Source: Chloromonas sp. AAM2
Taxonomy: Eukaryota; Chlorophyta; Chlorophyceae; Chlamydomonadales; Chlamydomonadaceae
Reading direction: 5' to 3'
NCBI GenBank assembly: GCA_004335635.1
Contig: QAXH01000961.1
Location: 387-21,813 of the forward strand
Length of the DNA: 21,427 nt
Shown here: positions 20,086-21,427 of the stretch, in pieces
How the letters are laid out: each line of letters starts with the position of its first letter
How positions within the stretch are numbered: position 1 is the stretch's first letter
The notes under the pieces: generated by a model
The model's input: the letters and a program-made list of their open reading frames with translations, nothing else
What the model was told of the DNA's origin: nothing
The model's database searches: none
Position numbers and translations under genes: made by a program

Positions 20086-20822
20086 GGAGTGGACGGGAAA
20101 GGCTCGGCCTGACTGCTGGGGAGTAGCCGTGAGGTTGTAGGTTGCCTCTGACAAATTCACTTGGCCACATGACCTTGTGTCCTAAGGGACGGTTGACCTG
20201 CATCAAACTGCTACTAACGCTCCGTGCTAACAACAGAATCATGGTTTGGTACGCAGTGCATTGTGCGGGCAGGGTACTCAAGGCTCAACGTTGTATTGCC
20301 ATTTGATTTGGGTCGCAAACAGTGACTTGTGCCTGGATGCGTTGACCCAGACGTCACCTGGCCTACCGAGCCTGCTTTTTCATGTACAGACGTTGATGGA
20401 ACTTTACAATGAATGCAGTCATTCCGCTTGAATGCCTTGCTACGTATCCATGATGCCATCCTTCCTAGAATCTCAAGCATTGGAGGACACGATTTGCATT
20501 GGCTTGGTGTATGGTGCTGCCCAAGCCTCGCAGCCAGCGCGCTCCCCTAATGGCCGTTCAGCAAAGCAGTTACAACCCTGAGACAGGTGTCTGGCTTAAG
20601 CATAAGACGGTCACCACAATCATTTGACAGATGGCAGTGAGCCAGTATGCAAGCCAGTCTTCAGGTTTGAAAATGAACGAATCAACCCGAGTCACAGGGC
20701 TGGTTGTCAGAACCCGCAGACTGTTTCATTCCGTTTTGTCTTCGACATTCACACTATGAAGATCAGGGCCTTGATGCAGACAGACTGCGTGTTAATGATT
20801 GGAGCAGCAGGACGGCTGTTGC

Positions 20823-20858
20823 CATCATCATCATCATCATCATCATCATCGTCATCAT
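20823..20858. repeat. (CAT/ATC)n trinucleotide microsatellite
   Basis: Nine or more CAT units run from 20823 to 20850. A one-base variant (GTC) and two further units follow. Confidence 0.95.
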
Positions 20859-20902
20859 TTGAATACCCAAAAGAATGGGCAAAACTGAGAAATTCGCCGA
20901 CA

Positions 20903-20978
20903 CGATGCGGAGCGGGCTTGAAAAATGCTATAGCAACTATCTTCGACCATTTGATACTGGTCGAAGGGGCTCGCATCG
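20903..20978. other. Nested inverted repeats (possible structured RNA or element end)
   Basis: An inner perfect 9-base stem (CTTCGACCA, 20941-20949, with TGGTCGAAG, 20958-20966; 8-base loop) is enclosed by an outer stem. The outer stem pairs CGATGCG plus AGC (20903-20909, 20911-20913) with GCT plus CGCATCG (20969-20978), with one bulged G. A 10-base palindrome TGCTATAGCA (20926-20935) lies between the arms. GCGGGC (20912-20917) could alternatively pair with GCCCGC (20987-20992). I do not recognise it as tRNA, snRNA or 5S rRNA. Confidence 0.5.
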
Positions 20979-21068
20979 CCGGAGAGGCCCGCGATTTGGC
21001 ACAACCCTAGTCTTTTCCACCTAGCGACTCGCCGACTCAACCATCTTTGGTGAATCCATGACCGACAC

Positions 21069-21212
21069 GTAGCCAAGGCCGAAGGCTACAACATTGCTTG
21101 AAGAATTACGCGGTTGCAGTCTGCTCATTTGTGTAGCCCAGCACCAGCTCAGTTCGAAAACTGATCTCCGATGACCCCGTATTGATCGAGAACGCCTTCA
21201 ACTGCTTCTCGA
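21069..21212. repeat. Two further short inverted repeats
   Basis: GTAGCC/GGCTAC arms at 21069-21089 enclose nine bases. TCGAGAA/TTCTCGA arms near 21186-21212 enclose 13 bases. With the nested hairpin at 20903-20978 they make the right end of the window richer in hairpins than the genes to the left. Short arms like these can occur by chance. Confidence 0.4.
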
Positions 21213-21427
21213 AATCGGACTCTTAGGAATCGCATACATTGGCAGGGCGGCCCAATCTTCTTCCAGCTACTATACGGGAGTGTGGGCCCTCCATCAGCCC
21301 TTGCTCAGATCAGGTAAGCACGCGAGGAGGGTGTTGCAGATCACACCGGGCATGTCGCAGGTTGCGACAGCACGCTGCATAGCACAGAAGGGGACACCTA
21401 GCATAGCATAGCATTAGATGAGGTACA

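Larger units (their letters stand above)
20086..21427. other. Right flank with no supported gene
   Basis: I find no exon, domain or tRNA here. The open frame at 20624-21010 (plus) owes its length to the trinucleotide repeat, which it reads as a Ser run; the minus strand reads the same repeat as Asp. Neither has other recognisable features or convincing splice sites. The interval does hold a microsatellite and several inverted repeats, listed separately. Confidence 0.5.

Noticed and set aside
20624..21010. 128-codon plus-strand open frame with a poly-Ser run
   Set aside because: The Ser run is the trinucleotide microsatellite. The rest shows no domain, and neither strand has supporting splice or conservation signals.
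21066..21165. tRNA/SINE-type A box (TAGCCAAGGCCG) and B box (AGTTCGAAAAC)
   Set aside because: Both are poor matches, their spacing is too large for a tRNA, and no acceptor-stem pairing is visible.

Overview
The window looks like nuclear DNA of a green alga (Chlorophyta, possibly Trebouxiophyceae or Chlorophyceae). Every recognisable protein is split by many short GT-AG introns. Their acceptors are mostly (C/T)GCAG and their donors GTGAGT/GTAAGN, and candidate UGUAA poly(A) signals lie near the gene ends. One gene encodes a mitochondrial ribosomal protein with a cleavable presequence. No bacterial operon structure, phage, IS element or CRISPR array is present. The organism assignment is an inference from gene style. 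All gene models are manual reconstructions from splice consensus, reading-phase continuity and family conservation.

Layout, left to right. (1) 1-986: no confident gene, with one ambiguous open stretch at 393-606. (2) 987-10622, minus strand: about 20 exons, phase-compatible end to end, encoding a protein of about 1,530 residues. It has armadillo/HEAT-like helical repeats at both ends and a coiled-coil, low-complexity middle. I cannot name an ortholog. (3) 10872-18357, minus strand: 13 exons encoding an Hsp100/ClpB-type double AAA+ protein of 1,151 residues. (4) 18358-18731: a short divergent intergenic region. (5) 18732-20075, plus strand: two exons encoding mitochondrial small-subunit ribosomal protein uS4m (350 residues). 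(6) 20076-21427: no supported gene, but a trinucleotide microsatellite and a cluster of inverted repeats.

The most interesting item is the Hsp100 protein. Its first ATPase module (D1) keeps Walker A, Walker B, sensor 1, arginine fingers and the pore tyrosine. Its second module (D2) keeps Walker A and the GYVG pore loop. However, the Walker B Asp-Glu reads Gln-His, the sensor-1 Asn reads Ser, the arginine-finger Arg reads Asn, and the sensor-2 Arg reads Ser. The usual N-domain is absent. In place of the ClpB coiled-coil middle domain there is a low-complexity linker carrying a four-cysteine zinc-ribbon-like motif, assembled across an intron. This is consistent with an unfoldase in which D1 does the work and D2 is a non-hydrolysing ring. 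The gene is divergent from the uS4m gene, and its N-terminus resembles a transit peptide, so an organellar role is possible but not shown.
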